DNA from: Leptasterias polaris
Lineage: Eukaryota > Echinodermata > Asteroidea > Forcipulatida > Asteriidae
NCBI GenBank assembly: GCA_037783415.1
Contig: JAZGTN010000149.1
Span: forward strand, 1,984,001-2,048,000
Length of the DNA: 64,000 nt
Direction: 5' to 3'
Position 1 is the stretch's first letter; each line of letters begins with the position of its first letter. This document shows, piece after piece, positions 1 to 11,281 of the stretch. The notes under the pieces are model-generated. The model made no database searches. It was given only the letters and a program-made list of their open reading frames with translations, and had not been told where the DNA came from. Made by a program: the position numbers and the translations under genes.

Positions 1-414
1 TTGGACCATTTTTCAACAATCCGTAAGAGCCATGACTTTTAAATCTTTGACTCAGAGAAACAAGGTTGTGTGTATTTCATATTACTAATGAGGCCGGCCC
101 CGTGCATGAGTTTCTCTCTATTTAGCGTGGTGCAACCCTATATTTTATTGTCCTTCGGAGCGGTGGTTCCATTGTTCAGGTTTAATAACACTGCGCGATA
201 CCGTTTTGGAAATTCTTTAGCGGAAGCCTAAATTAAATAATGCGGCAATGGCTGTGGGTTTTTTTCTTTTCTTTTTTCCTTTTCTTTTCATTATTGACTT
301 TCTGTATAGGACCAAACAACCGGCAGTCATTTAACCCCCCCCCCCCCCCCCCCCCTCTCTCTCTCTGGGTAAACCAGACGAGGCTTTGCCAATGTCTGGG
401 CAAAACAAACAATA

Positions 415-2345
415 ATGAATTTTATTAAACTTTTGAGTGTCTTTGTTTGTGTTGGTTTGGTCAATGCATCGACTGAAATTTGCCCTACCGGTGAGCCCCA
501 CGACGGGTTATGTTACTTCGGGGAGTCTCCGGGGTCTGATGGTTTCAGCTTTGAATTGTTAACATTCTTTTTCTCGGATTTGTCTTAGTTTTTATTCAGC
601 GGCCTCTGATTTTTTGATGCGAAACAGGAACATTCTCAGATACCCAGCAATATGGGATTATCACCCTGCTACCAAAAGGATATAATCCCCGTCAAATTTT
701 GAATGGAGACCCATTTCTTTATTAAATATTACGTACAAACTGGTCTCTTCTTGTAATAGCAGAGAGAAATATGACTAACCTTCTATTATACATGAACTAT
801 CAAAAGGGCTTTTTACAAGGACGCTATAGGGGAAAACATTTCGTTTGGTGTACGATTTTCTCAACTACCAAGATAACACAAAAATTCCTGGTATGTTTCT
901 GTTATTTGATTTTGAAAAAGCCTTTGATTCGGTCTCCCACGACTTCATTTCATCAGATTCTTGACTGTTCAATTTTGGTCCTTCAATTCAGAAATGATTT
1001 CAAGTGGTGTAAAACGTTGCAAAAGCCTATGTAGACCCTACTGGTGAATGGTTTCTTGTCAGAATCTTTTCAAATTGAGCGCGGTTGCCGGCAAGGAGAC
1101 GGCCTAAGCCCTTATTTGTTCCTTTTCGGAGCTGAAATTCTTGGGAAAATTGTGCATAGGGACACAATTCTGAGGGTGTTACGGTGGGTGTGGGTTCCGA
1201 ATACAGGCTTTCTCAATATGCAGACGACACTGGTTTTTTTTTTTAAAGGGTCAGAAAATATTTTTAACAGAGCTTTTAAGCTTTTAGAGGATTTTGCTCA
1301 GTGTCGGACCTTAAAGTCAATAATATTGGTAAAACTAATGCAGTATGGATCGGCGGTAACAAGGGCCGACAAAGGTGTTTGTTCTTATATTAATATCAAC
1401 TGGGCCGATCCCCCAGAAAGTTTTAGAGCTCTCGGCATTGACTTTTCCACTAACCTGGACAGTATGGTTGATATTGATAATTATAACAGGGTTTCAACCT
1501 CCATTGAAAGTTTAAATGCAATGGTCTAAACGTAACCTTACAGTGTTGGGTAGAGTTACTGTTGTGAAATCTCTCCTTTTGTCTAAGCTATACCTTTTTA
1601 TTTCAACACTCCCCAATCCTCCGAAATTATTTACTAATAATCTTCGATTCTGAGTTGTATAAGTTTATTTGGAAAGGGGACTACAGCAAGGTTGGGTTGA
1701 AATGGTTGATCTCCGTTCTTAATCTAGTACTCTCAACAAGTGTACATGGATTGGCAGGCCGGTAAGAACAGAGACTTATGGTTGATTGGTTGGACTTCCC
1801 TGTTTTTTTTAATATCCAATCTCCAAAATTCACTTTGTATGGAAGTCGGCCATCCAAGTATCGCTCGAACATTAAAGAGGGCTGTTCACCATAATCGTTT
1901 TTGAATAGATGTTCTTACTGCCTGGGGTTCCTACGTATATACAATTCACAAGCCGGTTAATGACTCCTCAACTAGTGTTTTATGGTACAAATATAAAATT
2001 AGAGTTAATCAAAACTGTGTTCATTACAAACTTTGGATTAATAAGGGAGTTGTCTGTAGTGTTTGATCTTCCAGATGAAAGGGGAGACTTTCTAACCATG
2101 GTGGACTTTATATCTAAATTTGGTGTTAAGACTAATAATTCGTTGAATACGGAGGGATAATTAAGGCCATTAAAAATCTTTGGTACAGCGTTGATGGGTT
2201 CTTGCAGCAGGGCAATCTGCTTCCCTTTCATTCCATTCAATCGTAGGCTACTAGAGAAGGACAAAAAAGGCTCCAACTGCATTTACAACTGTCTTACGTG
2301 TGCTTAAAAAGGAGTCTATTCACCGCTAAGTGGGAAACAAAGTTG
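415..2345 (+). pseudogene. L1/Tx1-like reverse transcriptase, decayed copy A
   Basis: Successive reading-frame pieces carry motifs of L1/Tx1-type non-LTR reverse transcriptases: an RT0-like 'SPGSDGF' near 525-545, 'FEKAFDS' near 910-930, 'GCRQGDGLSPYLF' near 1083-1120, a remnant of the active-site region near 1220, and the thumb-side stretch 'ESFRALGIDFSTNL' near 1415-1460. Stops and frameshifts separate them, so no functional enzyme is encoded. Translation from the ATG at 415 gives a leader resembling a signal peptide that runs directly into RT0. No endonuclease domain is seen upstream. The copy is interrupted at 2350 by a DNA element and resumes at 3472. Confidence 0.8.
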
Positions 2346-2349
2346 AGTG

Positions 2350-3467
2350 AACAGGTTCATATTAAACTGCATTTTTTTCACATTTGGTTGTTTGTCAAAT
2401 GTACAGCTTAAAATTGTCATTATAGTCCGAAAATTGCAATCGAAACAGGATTTTAAAGCAACCAATTTTTCTTTTACCATTTTTTCCTCCAAATTGTTAA
2501 AAAAACATGCTCCAGATTTTACGAATCAATCTAATTTTTCTAAGCTAACAATTAAAAAAATGCATACATTTCAGTTATTTGTCAACAATATAACGCACAT
2601 TTTTGTCATGTTTGAGGTCCAAGGGATAAACAAATCTATCTTCTCTTTTTTCGCTTGGTTTGAGCAGCAAAGGATAAACAAATATATCCCTTCCACTTTT
2701 CGGCTAGGTTTGAGGAACAAGGGATAGAAAATTCTATCCCCTCGTCGTTTCGGCTAGGTTTGAGGAACAAGAGATAAGAAATTCTATCCCCTACTCACTT
2801 CGGCTCGGTTTGAGGAACAAGGGGTAGAAAATTCTATCCCCTCCTCTTTTCGGCTAGGCTTTAAGGAACAAGGGATGAGAAATTCTATCCCCTCCTCCTT
2901 TCGGCTAGGTTTGAGGAACAAGGGGTAGAAAATTCTATCCCCTCCTCACTTCGGCTAGGTTTGAGGAACAAGGGGTAGAAAATTCTATCCCCTCCTCTTT
3001 TCTGCTGGATTTGAGGAACAAGGGATAGACAATTCTATCCCCTCCTCCTTTCGGCTGGGCTTTAAGGAACAAGGGATGGACAAAATTATCCGCTTACCTA
3101 TGGTTAATAAAAATAAATAAATAAATTATAACCACACAAACCACAAAATAAACTTTTATTTTTTTCAGCTAATGAAGTAAATAATGTAACTAAAAAGGTG
3201 TGCGTATTTTTCTGTGATGTTATGATGCAATAATAGTTTTGAGTACAAAACGTGGTAAATCGTTTTGCTAACAAAAAGGAATAAATCAAAAGACTGTTAA
3301 AAATCTAGTTTGAAGTGCACCAGTTTCTAACTTTTGTTCCTCCAGCAATATTTTATGGAGAAAAACAGCATGTTTTTAAAATTTTAGAGACAACTTCTAG
3401 AAAAAATGCTATATATTAAAAATTAAAAATTGAAATGTGAAAAATTGTAGTTAAACACGAACCTGTT
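2350..3467. mobile_element. Non-autonomous DNA transposon with 4-bp target duplication
   Basis: The ends are AACAGGTTC and GAACCTGTT. The match extends with few mismatches for about 35 bp inward on each side. The element is flanked by AGTG at 2346-2349 and 3468-3471, and the uninterrupted third copy (near 8745-8755) has AGTG once. This gives the exact insertion site. The 1,118-bp interior has no plausible transposase. It holds a 50-bp satellite and AT-rich DNA. The superfamily is not assigned. Confidence 0.82.
2615..3092. repeat. 50-bp satellite made of hairpin units
   Basis: About nine or ten units of 50-51 bp. Each has a near-palindrome with arms GGGATAGAA / TTCTATCCC, followed by CTCCTCCTTTTCGGCTAGG and TGAGGAACAA. 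Outer units at the left are more divergent. The array lies wholly inside the inverted-repeat element, so it was probably carried or expanded by it. Confidence 0.88.
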
Positions 3468-3471
3468 AGTG

Positions 3472-3640
3472 TTAAACTCACTAATTCCAGGTGGATGGTA
3501 CTGTGTAATATTCCATTTATCGTTATAAACGATACGAGACTACGATGGTTTCAATATAGATTAGTCCACAGAGTTCTTGACGTAAACTCATTCTTGACTC
3601 TCAAAAATTACCCTAAAAACCTTTTAGCAAAATAAGTCAC
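3472..3640 (+). pseudogene. 3' continuation of RT copy A after the insertion
   Basis: This stretch matches 8752-8885 of the more complete third copy (the 'SNSKWMVLCNIPF' region) and continues copy A after the inserted element. It ends near 3605-3640, before the Cys/His-rich tail present in the third copy, so copy A is truncated at its 3' side. Confidence 0.7.
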
Positions 3641-4146
3641 TTTTAAGCAGGGCTGGTGTACCCCCAAATGCTCAAGGTTGACATGGTTGAAAGTCAACAA
3701 CCCCAGGGGAACAATATTGGACCATTTTTCAACAATCCGTAAGAGCCATGACTTTTAAATCTTTGACTCAGAGAAACAAGGTTGTGTGTATTTCATATTA
3801 CTAATGAGGCCGGCCCCGTGCATGAGTTTCTCTCTATTTAGTGTGGTGCAACCCTATATGTTATTGTCCTTCGGAGCGGTGGTTCCATTGTTCAGGTTTA
3901 ATAACACTGCGCGATACCGTTTTGGAAATTCTTTAGCGGAAGCCTAAATTAAATAATGCGGCAATGGCTGTGTTTTTTCTTTTTTTTTCTTTTTTCCTTT
4001 TCTTTTCATTATTGACTTTCTGTGTAGGACCAAACAACCGGCAGTCATTTAAACCCTCTCTCTCTCCCTCTCTCTATGGGTAAACCAGACGAGGCTTTAA
4101 TTTAACTTTAATCAGCTTTGCCAATGTCTGGGCAAAACAAACAATA

Positions 4147-6114
4147 ATGAATTTTATTCAACTTTTGAGTGTCTTTGTTTGTGTTGGTTTGGTCAATGCA
4201 TCGACTGAAATTTGCCCTATCGGTGAGCCCCACGACGGGTTATGTTACTTCGGGGAGTCTCCGGGGTCTGATGGTTTCAGCTTTGAATATTTAACATTCT
4301 TTTTCTCGGATTTGTCTTGGTTTTTATTGCGGCCTCTGATTTTTGATGCGAAACAGGAAAATTCTCAGATACCCAGCAATATGGGATTATCACCCTGCTA
4401 CCAAAAGGATATAATCCCCGTCAAATTTTGAATGGAGACCCATTTCTTTATTAAATATTACGTACAAACTGGTCTCTTCTTGTAATAGCAGAGAGAAATA
4501 AGACTAACCTTCTATTATACATGAACTATCAAAAGGGCTTTTTACAAGGACGCTATAGGAGAAAACATTTCGTTTGGTGTACGATTTTCTCAACTACCCA
4601 GATAACACAACAATTCCTGGTATTGTTCTGTTATTTGATTTTGAAAAAGCCTTTGGTTCGGTCTCCCACGACTTCATTTCATCAGATTCTTGAGCTGTTC
4701 AATTTTGGTCCTTCAATTCAGAAATGATTTCAAGTGGTGTAAAACGGTGCAAAAGCCTATGTAGGCCCTACTGGTGAATGGTTTCTTGTCAGAATCTTTT
4801 CAAATTGAGCGCCGTTGCCGGCAAGGAGACGGCCTAAGCCCTTATTTGTTCCTTTTCGGAGCTGAAATTCTTGGGAAAATTGTGCATAGGGACACAATTC
4901 TGAGGGTGTTACGGTGGGTGTGGGTTCCGAATACAGGGTTTCTCAATATGCAGACGACACTGTTTTTTTAAAAATAAATATGCAGACGACACTGGTTTTT
5001 TTTTAAAAGGGTCAGGAAATTTTCTTAACAGAGCTTTTAAGCTTTTAGAGGATTTTGCTCAGTGTCGGACCTTAAAGTCAATAATATTGGTAAAACTAAT
5101 GCAGTATGGATCGGCGGTAACAAGGGCCGACAAAGGTGTTTGTTCTGATATTAATATCAACTGGGCCGATCCCCAAGAAAGTTTTAGAGCTCTCGGCATT
5201 GACTTTTCCACTAACCTGGACAGTATGGTTGATATTGATAATTATAACAGGGTTTCAACCTCCATTGAAAGTTTAAATGCAATGGTCTAAACGTAACCTT
5301 ACAGTGTTGGGTAGAGTTACTGTTGTGAAATCTCTCCTTTTGCCTAAGCTATACCTTTTATTTCAACACTCCCCAATCCTCCGAAATTATTTACTAAGAA
5401 TCTTCGATTCTGAGTTGTATAAGTTTATTTGGAAAGAGGACTACAGCAAGGTTGGGTTGAAATGGTTGATCTCCGTTCTTATTCTAGTACTCTCAACAAG
5501 TGTACATGGATTGGCAGGCTGGTAAGAACAGAGACTTATGGTTGATTGGTTGGACTTCCCTGTTTTTTTTTAAATATCCAATCTCCAAAATTCACTTTGT
5601 TTGGAAGTCGGCCATCCAAGTATCGCTCGAACATTAAAGAGGGCTGTTCACCATAATCGTTTTTGAATAGATGTTCTTACTGCCTGGGGTTCTTACGTAT
5701 ATACAATTCACAAGCCGCGGTTAATGACTCCTCAACTAGTGTTTTATGGTACAAATATAAAATTAGAGTTAATCAAAACTGTGTTCATTACAAACTTTGG
5801 ATTAATAAGGGGGTTGTCTGTAGTGTTTGATCTTCTAGATGAAAGGGGAGACTTTCTAACCATGGTGGACTTTATATCTAAATTTGGTGTTAAGACTAAT
5901 AATTAGTTGAATACGGAGGGATAATAAAGGCCATTAAAAATCCTTTGGTACAGCGTTGATGGGTTCTTGCAGCAGGGCAATCTGCTTCCCTTTCATTCCA
6001 TTCAATCGTAGGCTACTAATGAAGGACAAAAAAGGCTCCAACTGCATTTACAACTGTCTTACGTGTGCTTAAAAAGGAGTCTATTCACCGCTAAGTGGGA
6101 AACAAAGTTGAGTG
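4147..6114 (+). pseudogene. L1/Tx1-like reverse transcriptase, decayed copy A'
   Basis: Duplicate of the 415-2345 copy. The leader ORF (94 codons from ATG 4147) begins with a hydrophobic stretch ending in 'VNAS' and continues in frame through RT0 'SPGSDGF' and 'FFFSDLSWFLL' before stopping at 4431. Later pieces in other frames cover the palm and thumb. A short local duplication of the 'tatgcagacgacactg' segment near 4950-4995 lies just after the position of the active-site motif. The copy is non-functional. Confidence 0.8.
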
Positions 6115-6560
6115 AACAATTTCATATTAAACTGCATTTGGTTGTTTGTCAAATGTACAGCTTAAAATTGTCATTATAGTCCGAAAATTGCAATCGAAAC
6201 AGGATTGTAAAGCAACCAACTTTTACCATCCCCCCCCCCGCTCCAAATTGTTAAAAAAAAACATGCTCCAGATTTTGCGAATCAATCTAATTTTTCTAAA
6301 CAATAAAAAAAAAATGCATAAATTTCAGTTATTTGTCAACAATATAACGCACATTTTGGTCATGTTTGAGGTCCAAGGGATAAATAAATCTATCTTCTCC
6401 TCTTTTTTCGCTTGGTTTGAGCAGCAAAGGATAAACATTATATCCCTTCCACTTTTCGGCTCGGTTTGGGGAACAAGGGATAGAAATTTGTATCCCCTCC
6501 TCCTTTCGGCTGGGCTTTAAGGAACAAGGGATGGAAAATTCTATCCCCTCCTCCTTTAGG
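6115..6560. mobile_element. Truncated copy of the AACAGGTTC inverted-repeat element
   Basis: It begins after AGTG (6111-6114) with a mutated terminal repeat (AACAATTTC) and follows the 2350 element into about four 50-bp hairpin units at 6365-6560. The right end is missing. It has a run of C (6229-6239) where the first copy has a T-rich stretch. Confidence 0.75.
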
Positions 6561-6723
6561 GATAGTATACAAATATTAACTGCTTTTACTCGTGCTATGG
6601 TTAAAACTACGACTCCCTCGGTGACCCCCGGAGCGTGCTATTTTCCCGAGGCGGAGCTTTCTCAATAAGCAGAGCCTTTTAAGGTATTGGAGGATTTTGC
6701 TCGATGTCGGGCCTTAAAGTTAA

Positions 6724-7694
6724 AGTCACCTGGAAATATAATTTTTTTATATTTTTATATAAGAGTATATGTATATTAACAATAAAACAATTTTTGGAGT
6801 AATTGTTTGTCAGTATTTTTATGTTAAAAAAATAGATAAAGTTGTTTGGGGGCGACTCCGCCCATCCCTTTTTGTGACGTCAATCGAGGAAGACTTCGCC
6901 TCGATTGAACATCGACCCCACTCGAACTTGGCTGCATTTACGTTGTATATACACGTGCAAGTAGTGAGATTGTACGTTTCGTTTGGTTATCCAAAAGGGG
7001 TTTTTTTCTTGCATTTTTCCAGCGAAAATTGCTGCTGGATGCAGCAAAACGACTAAAGATGGGATCAGCCAGCATTTTTTTCCTGCAGATCCCAAATATA
7101 GGCAGTTACGGGTATCGAAAGTTAGGCTAACGAGGGCAAAGTGGTCCGGTCCGACGTCGTTTTCAGCGCTAGCAGCGAACATTTGGAGTAGCCCGGGGAT
7201 TTTTTCGGTGGTAGTAGTGTGCAAGGGAAGTTGCAGTGAAGCTTAGGTTACCAGCGAAATGTTTCTGGTGGAAAAACAATACCTCGTATTATCCGTATTC
7301 TCGTTATGACCATGCTCGTATCTTCCGTTTTTGGACATAGAAACGCGCATGGGACAGTTCGGGACCGGTGAAAAACCTCGTATAAACTGGCGTCTTGTAT
7401 TAGTCGACTGTACACTGTCCTAGGATTGCATTGGGTGGTGACGTCCAAATACGAAAACGCATCATACTGATCAGGTACCCAGACGTAATGTACGGGCCAG
7501 ACTACACATTTTCTCCTGCCTCGATTGACGTCACGAACAGCGCCATGTAAAGGGGGCCCCATTTTTTAATTTGTAATTAAAAGAAAAATACAATTGTTTA
7601 ACCTTAGTAAATTGTTTATTCACATTCCACTCATAAAAATGTATATATTAATGACAAAAGCTTTATTTTGAAAAAATACCACTGCCAGGTGCCT
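6724..7694. mobile_element. TTAA-flanked DNA element inside RT copy B (piggyBac-like MITE)
   Basis: TTAA stands at 6720-6723 and 7695-7698. The element ends are AGTCACCTGG and CCAGGTGCCT, which form a 10-bp inverted repeat with one mismatch. The retrotransposon sequence reads continuously across if the element is removed ('gggccttaaag' to 'cattggtaaaat'). TTAA targets are the hallmark of piggyBac-type transposases, and this is the basis for the label. No transposase is seen. The interior is GC-richer between 6874 and 7534 and holds a second perfect inverted repeat. Confidence 0.75.
6874..7534. repeat. 16-bp perfect inverted repeat nested in the TTAA element
   Basis: GTGACGTCAATCGAGG at 6874-6889 is matched by its exact reverse complement at 7519-7534. 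The enclosed 660 bp are more GC-rich than the flanks and have long open frames on both strands that resemble no family I recognise. It could be a second nested element or a captured host segment. Confidence 0.55.
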
Positions 7695-7698
7695 TTAA

Positions 7699-9402
7699 CA
7701 TTGGTAAAATTAATGCAGTGTGGATCGGCGCCAACAAGGGCCGACAAAAAAAAAGATGTTTGCTCTGATATTAATGTTAACTGCCCATGAAAGTTTTAGA
7801 GCTCTGGGCATTGATTTTTCTACTAACCTGGAAAGTATGGTTGACATTAATTATAACAGGGTTTTAACTTCCATTGACAGTTTAATTGGGCAATGGTCTA
7901 AACGTAACCTTACGGTGTTGGGAAGAGTTACAGTTGTAAAATCTCTCCTTTTGTCTAAGCTTACCTTTTTAATCCTAACACTCCCTGATCCTTCAAAATT
8001 ATTTATTAAGAATCTCGATTCTATGTTGTATAAGTTTATTTGGAAAGGGGTTGACAGAGTTACTAGGAATCAAATGATTCAAGATTACAGCCAAGGTGGG
8101 GTTAAAATGGTGGATCTCCGTTCTTACTTTAGTGCCCTCAAGCGTACATGGATTCACAGGTTGCTTACAACCGAGACTTCTGGTTGGACTTCCCTGTTTT
8201 TGAAAATATAAAATCTCCAGAATAAACTTTTTCTGGAAGGCGGCCATCCAAGCATCGCTCGATTATTACAGAGGGCTTTTCACCCTAACAGTTTTTGGTT
8301 AGATGTTCTTACTGCCTGGGGTAATTTTGTACAATGCCATCAGCCGGTTAACCAGATTGACTCCTTAACAAGTGTGCTATAATGGTACAACCGTAAAATT
8401 AGAGTTAATCATAACTGTGTTCATTACAAACATTGGATAAATAAGAGTGTTTTTTATGTGTGTGATCTTCTAGATGAAAGGGGAGACTTTCTTACCATGG
8501 TTGATTTTAAGGCTAAATTTGGTGTAAAGACTAATTTCCTTGAATATGGAGGTATAATTAAGGCCATAAAAGGGTCGTTTGGTAGAGCGATGATGGGCAC
8601 TGGTAGGGCGAGTATTTGCTTCCCTTTCATTCCATTCAACTTTAGACTGCTCTTGAAGGACAAAAAAGGCTCCAACCGCATTTATAACTGCCTTACATCT
8701 GCTAAAAAAGTAGTGTATAATTTTACCGCTAAGTGGGAAAAAAAATTGAGTGTTAAACTTACTAATTCCAAGTGGATGGTACTTTGTAATATTCCATTTG
8801 GCGCTACAAACGACACTAGACTACGATGGTTTTAATATAGATTAGTTCACAGAATTCTTGGCGTTAATTCATTCTTAGCTAAAATAGGTAAAAAGGACAA
8901 CGATCTTTGTACATTCTGTCAGTTAGAGAGTGAGACGCTTGTTCATTTATTTTGTGGATGTAAATTTTCAACTATTTTTTGGACCCAATTGGGGGTTTGG
9001 ATAATGAATACTCTTAATCTAGACATACGTTTAGACAATGAGGCTATCCTTTTTGGTATAACTAAGAAATCGTGGAGTGCTCTTAATCTGATCCTTGTTC
9101 TGTGTCGTTTCCACATTTATGAAATGAAGATGAACGACAACAGACCATCCCTTGCACTATTGAAAATGGACTTAAAACGCTATTATACTTTGGAAAAGTA
9201 CATCTCTATTACTAATGATTCTACTGTGAAGTTCGAAAAAAATGGGACTCCTTTAAATTATTGTGTCAAGGTTAACTCTGTATTTTATAAATTGTCATTT
9301 CGGTCAATTTTGCATTTGTTTTATTGCCATGGCTTTTCAGCAAGTTTGTAAAGTGATGAGTTGTTTTTAGCTTGAATAAATAATTTCCTCCAGGGAAAAA
9401 AA
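7699..9402 (+). pseudogene. L1/Tx1-like retrotransposon 3' half, copy B
   Basis: Third and best preserved copy. A short upstream piece lies at 6656-6719, left of the TTAA element. The thumb region is open for 163 codons (7720-8211). A second open stretch (8458-8835) covers the region that is disrupted in the other copies. Then come a Cys/His cluster typical of the C-terminus of L1-type ORF2 ('CTFCQLESETLVHLFCGC', 8909-8962) and a last frame to about 9351. AATAAA near 9375 followed by an A-rich tail marks a true 3' end. It is 5' truncated and has frameshifts. Confidence 0.78.
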
Positions 9403-9409
9403 ATATATA

Positions 9410-9990
9410 TTAATAATATTCCATTACTGGTCGAATGTAACCCTTGTAAACAATAATCAATTCAATTGTGGTTAGTCCGGCAGTCTTCAGTTTACGTAAC
9501 ATGGATAGTTTACGATTAACCTTACTCAACAAGTCAGTCACGTGAGCATCCCATTTAAGATTACTCTGAAAAGGGACACCCAACAGTTTAACCCTTGAAA
9601 CACATGGTAATTGAATGTTGGAAATAGAGTACAAATTATCAGGGGGATTTTTACGACATTTTGCAGGATTCAACGAAAAAACATTATGTTTAGCCCACTC
9701 ATCCAATTGATTTAGGTCAAATTGAATGTTACTTTCCTGATTTAATAATCGATTTTCCTCTAACGTCAGATTGTCGACATATTTCCAGCATGTGTTGCAA
9801 CTATAATCAACAGCATTGTTTATGCATGCTAAAAAAATCACTGGTCCAAGTTTGGTGCCTTGGGGCACTCCACCAGTTAAGGTTTGCCAGTCTGAAGAGA
9901 TTATTTATATCGAACACTTTGTTGACGTTCAGTCAGGAAACTTACAACCCATTTCACAACCGGGAAACCCCAAGTTCAACTTGGTGATCA
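9410..9990 (-). pseudogene. CR1/Jockey-type reverse transcriptase remnant
   Basis: The 152-codon frame on the minus strand begins at the 'PQGTKLGPVIF' motif, has 'YVDN' at the site where active enzymes have Y/FADD, and continues through 'NPAKC' and 'LLGV' into the thumb ('LLSKVNRKLSMLRKLK'). Further RT-like sequence lies upstream (9870-9990) in a shifted frame. The changed catalytic motif and frameshift mark it as dead. It abuts the A-rich tail of the preceding plus-strand element. Confidence 0.72.
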
Positions 9991-10479
9991 ATGCTGTCGA
10001 ATGCCTATTATTATTAAGGTACTAAACATTAGGCATATTAGCCCCAGTAATTAGGTGATTAAAGATGTCATTATACAATGAGTACAGTAGAGATACCTTT
10101 ACGATTACCGAATTATTGTCCAATTTAGGGCTAATTGAGTTCATTATCCATTATAAAAATGAAACCTTCAGCAAGTTTAGTAACCAAGGTTGAAGTAAAG
10201 TGACTAGAGCATCTACCACTCCACCCTTTGTTAGTGGGTTAATCACAAGTATTCCAACTACTTTTGGCAATGCAAAAGTAGGCCTAGTGTGGTACATGTA
10301 CTTTTTGTAGAACGTCTATCAGTCATAGATTTATTGTGTTTTTTGTTATACCTTTTCTTGTTGTTCTACCATATTTTGGGTTTCTTTCTCTGTGTTTTGG
10401 GGGCGATCTTTGGATATCGAAAGAACGTAGATTTGACTGACGCGTGTATTAGGGGCATTTGTCGATAGTTTATACACTT

Positions 10480-10770
10480 TTGAGCTGGGTGGATAACGTA
10501 GACTGGATCCTCATGCATTGACATAGTAAAACATTTACATAAACAGAGCACCAGTCTACTTGCAACATTAAGCAGCAATATCCCGTAATTTGGACGCTTG
10601 CAACGGCTGGTAACGCGTATACGCTGACCTTTGACCGCTTTTGTTTGTTTCGGTCATTTCTCGTTAATTACGTGATATTTTTGTATTTAAAAAATGTAAA
10701 AACCATCTAGAAATAATTGTCTGTAGTTCTACATCACTAAATTACGTAAACAGTTAACCGGTGTGTCCCT
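10480..10770. repeat. Block homologous to 26830-27075 (upstream of a putative exon)
   Basis: This stretch shares several long matches, in the same order and orientation, with the DNA just upstream of the PAN-domain exon at 27128: 'GACTGGATCCT', 'ACATTTACATAAACA', 'TACYTGCAACATT', 'CGCAACGGCTGGTAA', 'ATTACGTGA', 'TGTCCCT'. Both blocks precede a start codon followed by a signal-peptide-like leader. It may be the shared promoter of paralogous genes or an old dispersed repeat. Confidence 0.6.
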
Positions 10771-11150
10771 TTAAGTGCTACGTTTATTTATACCTTCCTT
10801 TCGACACCAATCTCTATCAGGGCTGTCAATACTGTCATAAAGATGTGTAAATTCACTTTTATTTATTTATTTGATAGCTCTTTAATGGCTAAATGTTGAA
10901 GCTAAAATAAAACCTCGAGATTCAACCTCCGTCGATTGAACTTCCAGTAAAGCGTGAACAAATTATGTTAATACATAATTTGCGCGAACGCAACGAGGCA
11001 TGAGACACGCCGCAGCTATCTAACGGTCAACAAACCTGGCTTGAAGTCAAAACCTGTTGCGTCTCTCATACGGGAACGAACTCAAATTGAGGTTGCATGC
11101 TTTTGTTAATTCTTCAACTTCTGAATTGGTGTTAGAATAAAGACATTAAA

Positions 11151-11214
11151 ATGTCATTGTTTTTGCGCATTGATGTGTGTATCTCACTTATCTTCATGGC
11201 ATGTAGTTCCAAAG
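11151..11214 (+). CDS. Putative first coding exon (signal peptide) of a secreted protein
   Basis: ATG at 11151 opens 21 codons rich in hydrophobic residues (Leu, Ile, Val, Phe, Met) ending in Ala-Cys-Ser-Ser-Lys, followed by a good splice donor, AAAG|GTAAGT, at 11214/11215. The exon ends after the first base of a codon (phase 1), the usual phase for signal-peptide exons of modular extracellular proteins. The downstream exon was not found, and the SINE-rich intron probably runs far. DNA upstream (10480-10770) is related to that before the PAN-domain exon at 27128, so the two may be paralogues. Start and identity are inferred, with no protein family recognised. Confidence 0.45.
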
Positions 11215-11281
11215 GTAAGTTCATTAGTCTCTCTATCGTTTGTTCAAATTTAAAATCATAATTTTGTTTCGCCTATTATAG

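Larger units (their letters stand above)
1..3716. repeat. Tandem segmental duplication, first unit
   Basis: The first bases of the window reappear at 3717, and the two stretches stay collinear and nearly identical for about 2.8 kb apart from small indels and single-base differences. The unit contains a pyrimidine-rich stretch, a decayed L1/Tx1-like reverse transcriptase and an inserted inverted-repeat element with a 50-bp satellite. Because the insertion sits at the same place in both units, the duplication came after the insertion. The true left edge lies outside the window. An assembly artefact (two haplotypes placed in series) is possible. Confidence 0.85.
3717..6560. repeat. Tandem segmental duplication, second unit (truncated)
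   Basis: Direct repeat of the unit that starts at base 1. It follows the first unit through the retrotransposon body and the left part of the inserted element. It then stops inside the 50-bp satellite near 6560, so the right terminal repeat of the insertion and the downstream retrotransposon tail are missing. The shorter satellite (about four repeats here, nine or ten in the first unit) shows that array length changed after duplication or that this copy was cut by a deletion. Confidence 0.8.

Noticed and set aside
240..428. Open frame with signal-like start
   Set aside because: It runs through T-rich, poly-C and CT microsatellite sequence; the duplicate unit does not keep it open.
2615..3092. 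Regular 50-bp repeats considered as a CRISPR array
   Set aside because: There are no unique spacers. The whole 50-bp unit repeats in tandem inside a eukaryotic transposon.
6880..7562. Two minus-strand frames (about 105-115 codons) as host genes
   Set aside because: They sit within a TTAA-flanked element, opposing frames are equally long, and no domain or splice signal supports them.
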